Assembly (NCBI GenBank): GCA_016203345.1 | Contig: JACQMZ010000100.1 | Location: 1 to 5,156, forward strand | Reading direction: 5' to 3' | DNA length: 5,156 bases | Source of the DNA: Candidatus Woesearchaeota archaeon | GTDB lineage: Archaea; Nanobdellota; Nanobdellia; Woesearchaeales; ARS49 | Shown: positions 5,153 to 5,156 of the stretch, one piece after another | How the letters are laid out: the number at the start of each line of letters is the position of its first letter | Numbering within the stretch: position 1 is the stretch's first letter | Notes under the pieces: generated by a model | Told to the model about the DNA's origin: nothing | Seen by the model: the letters and a program-made list of their open reading frames with translations, nothing else | Database searches by the model: none | Translations under genes and position numbers: made by a program

Positions 5153-5156
5153 GCGC

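Noticed and set aside
1..5156. A defence system, CRISPR array, toxin-antitoxin pair or mobile element
   Set aside because: No regularly spaced repeats, transposase, nuclease or toxin motifs, or terminal repeats with target duplications were seen on either strand.

Overview
The window looks archaeal, most likely from a DPANN-type lineage such as the Woesearchaeota/Nanoarchaeota group, although the lineage is an inference. The evidence is an archaeal-type YchF GTPase with an NKID base-recognition motif and a C-terminal TGS domain. In addition, four genes have an A/T-rich TATA-like box centred about 26 bp upstream of a start codon with no room for a leader, which is the archaeal leaderless promoter layout. 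Base composition is close to half G+C, with a strong excess of C over G on the + strand.

Layout: one gene lies on the + strand (57-1412), a GAF-GGDEF diguanylate cyclase with a cysteine-bearing N-terminal sensor-like region. All other genes are on the - strand and, in transcription order from the right edge, are: a zincin-like protein with an altered HExxH motif (5152-4373, possibly cut by the window edge); an AlaE-family membrane protein (4336-3743); a small membrane-anchored protein with six cysteines (3557-3102); the YchF GTPase (2981 or 2987 to 1788); and, 3 nt behind ychF, the frameshifted remnant of a cysteine-dependent protein phosphatase (1784-1429). That remnant converges on the GGDEF gene with a 16-nt gap.

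The most interesting non-coding structure is a pair of similar inverted repeats (3017-3062 and 3595-3642). Each sits immediately upstream of the TATA box of a - strand gene (ychF and the six-cysteine protein), at nearly the same distance from the start codon (36-81 and 38-85 nt). They could be shared operators, a dispersed hairpin repeat, or terminators of the preceding genes.

The genes do not form an obvious single pathway. YchF is a translation-associated housekeeping GTPase, the GGDEF protein would make c-di-GMP if active, AlaE-family proteins export L-alanine, and the rest are of unknown role. I found no tRNA, rRNA, CRISPR array or insertion sequence. No intergenic stretch exceeds 300 bases.
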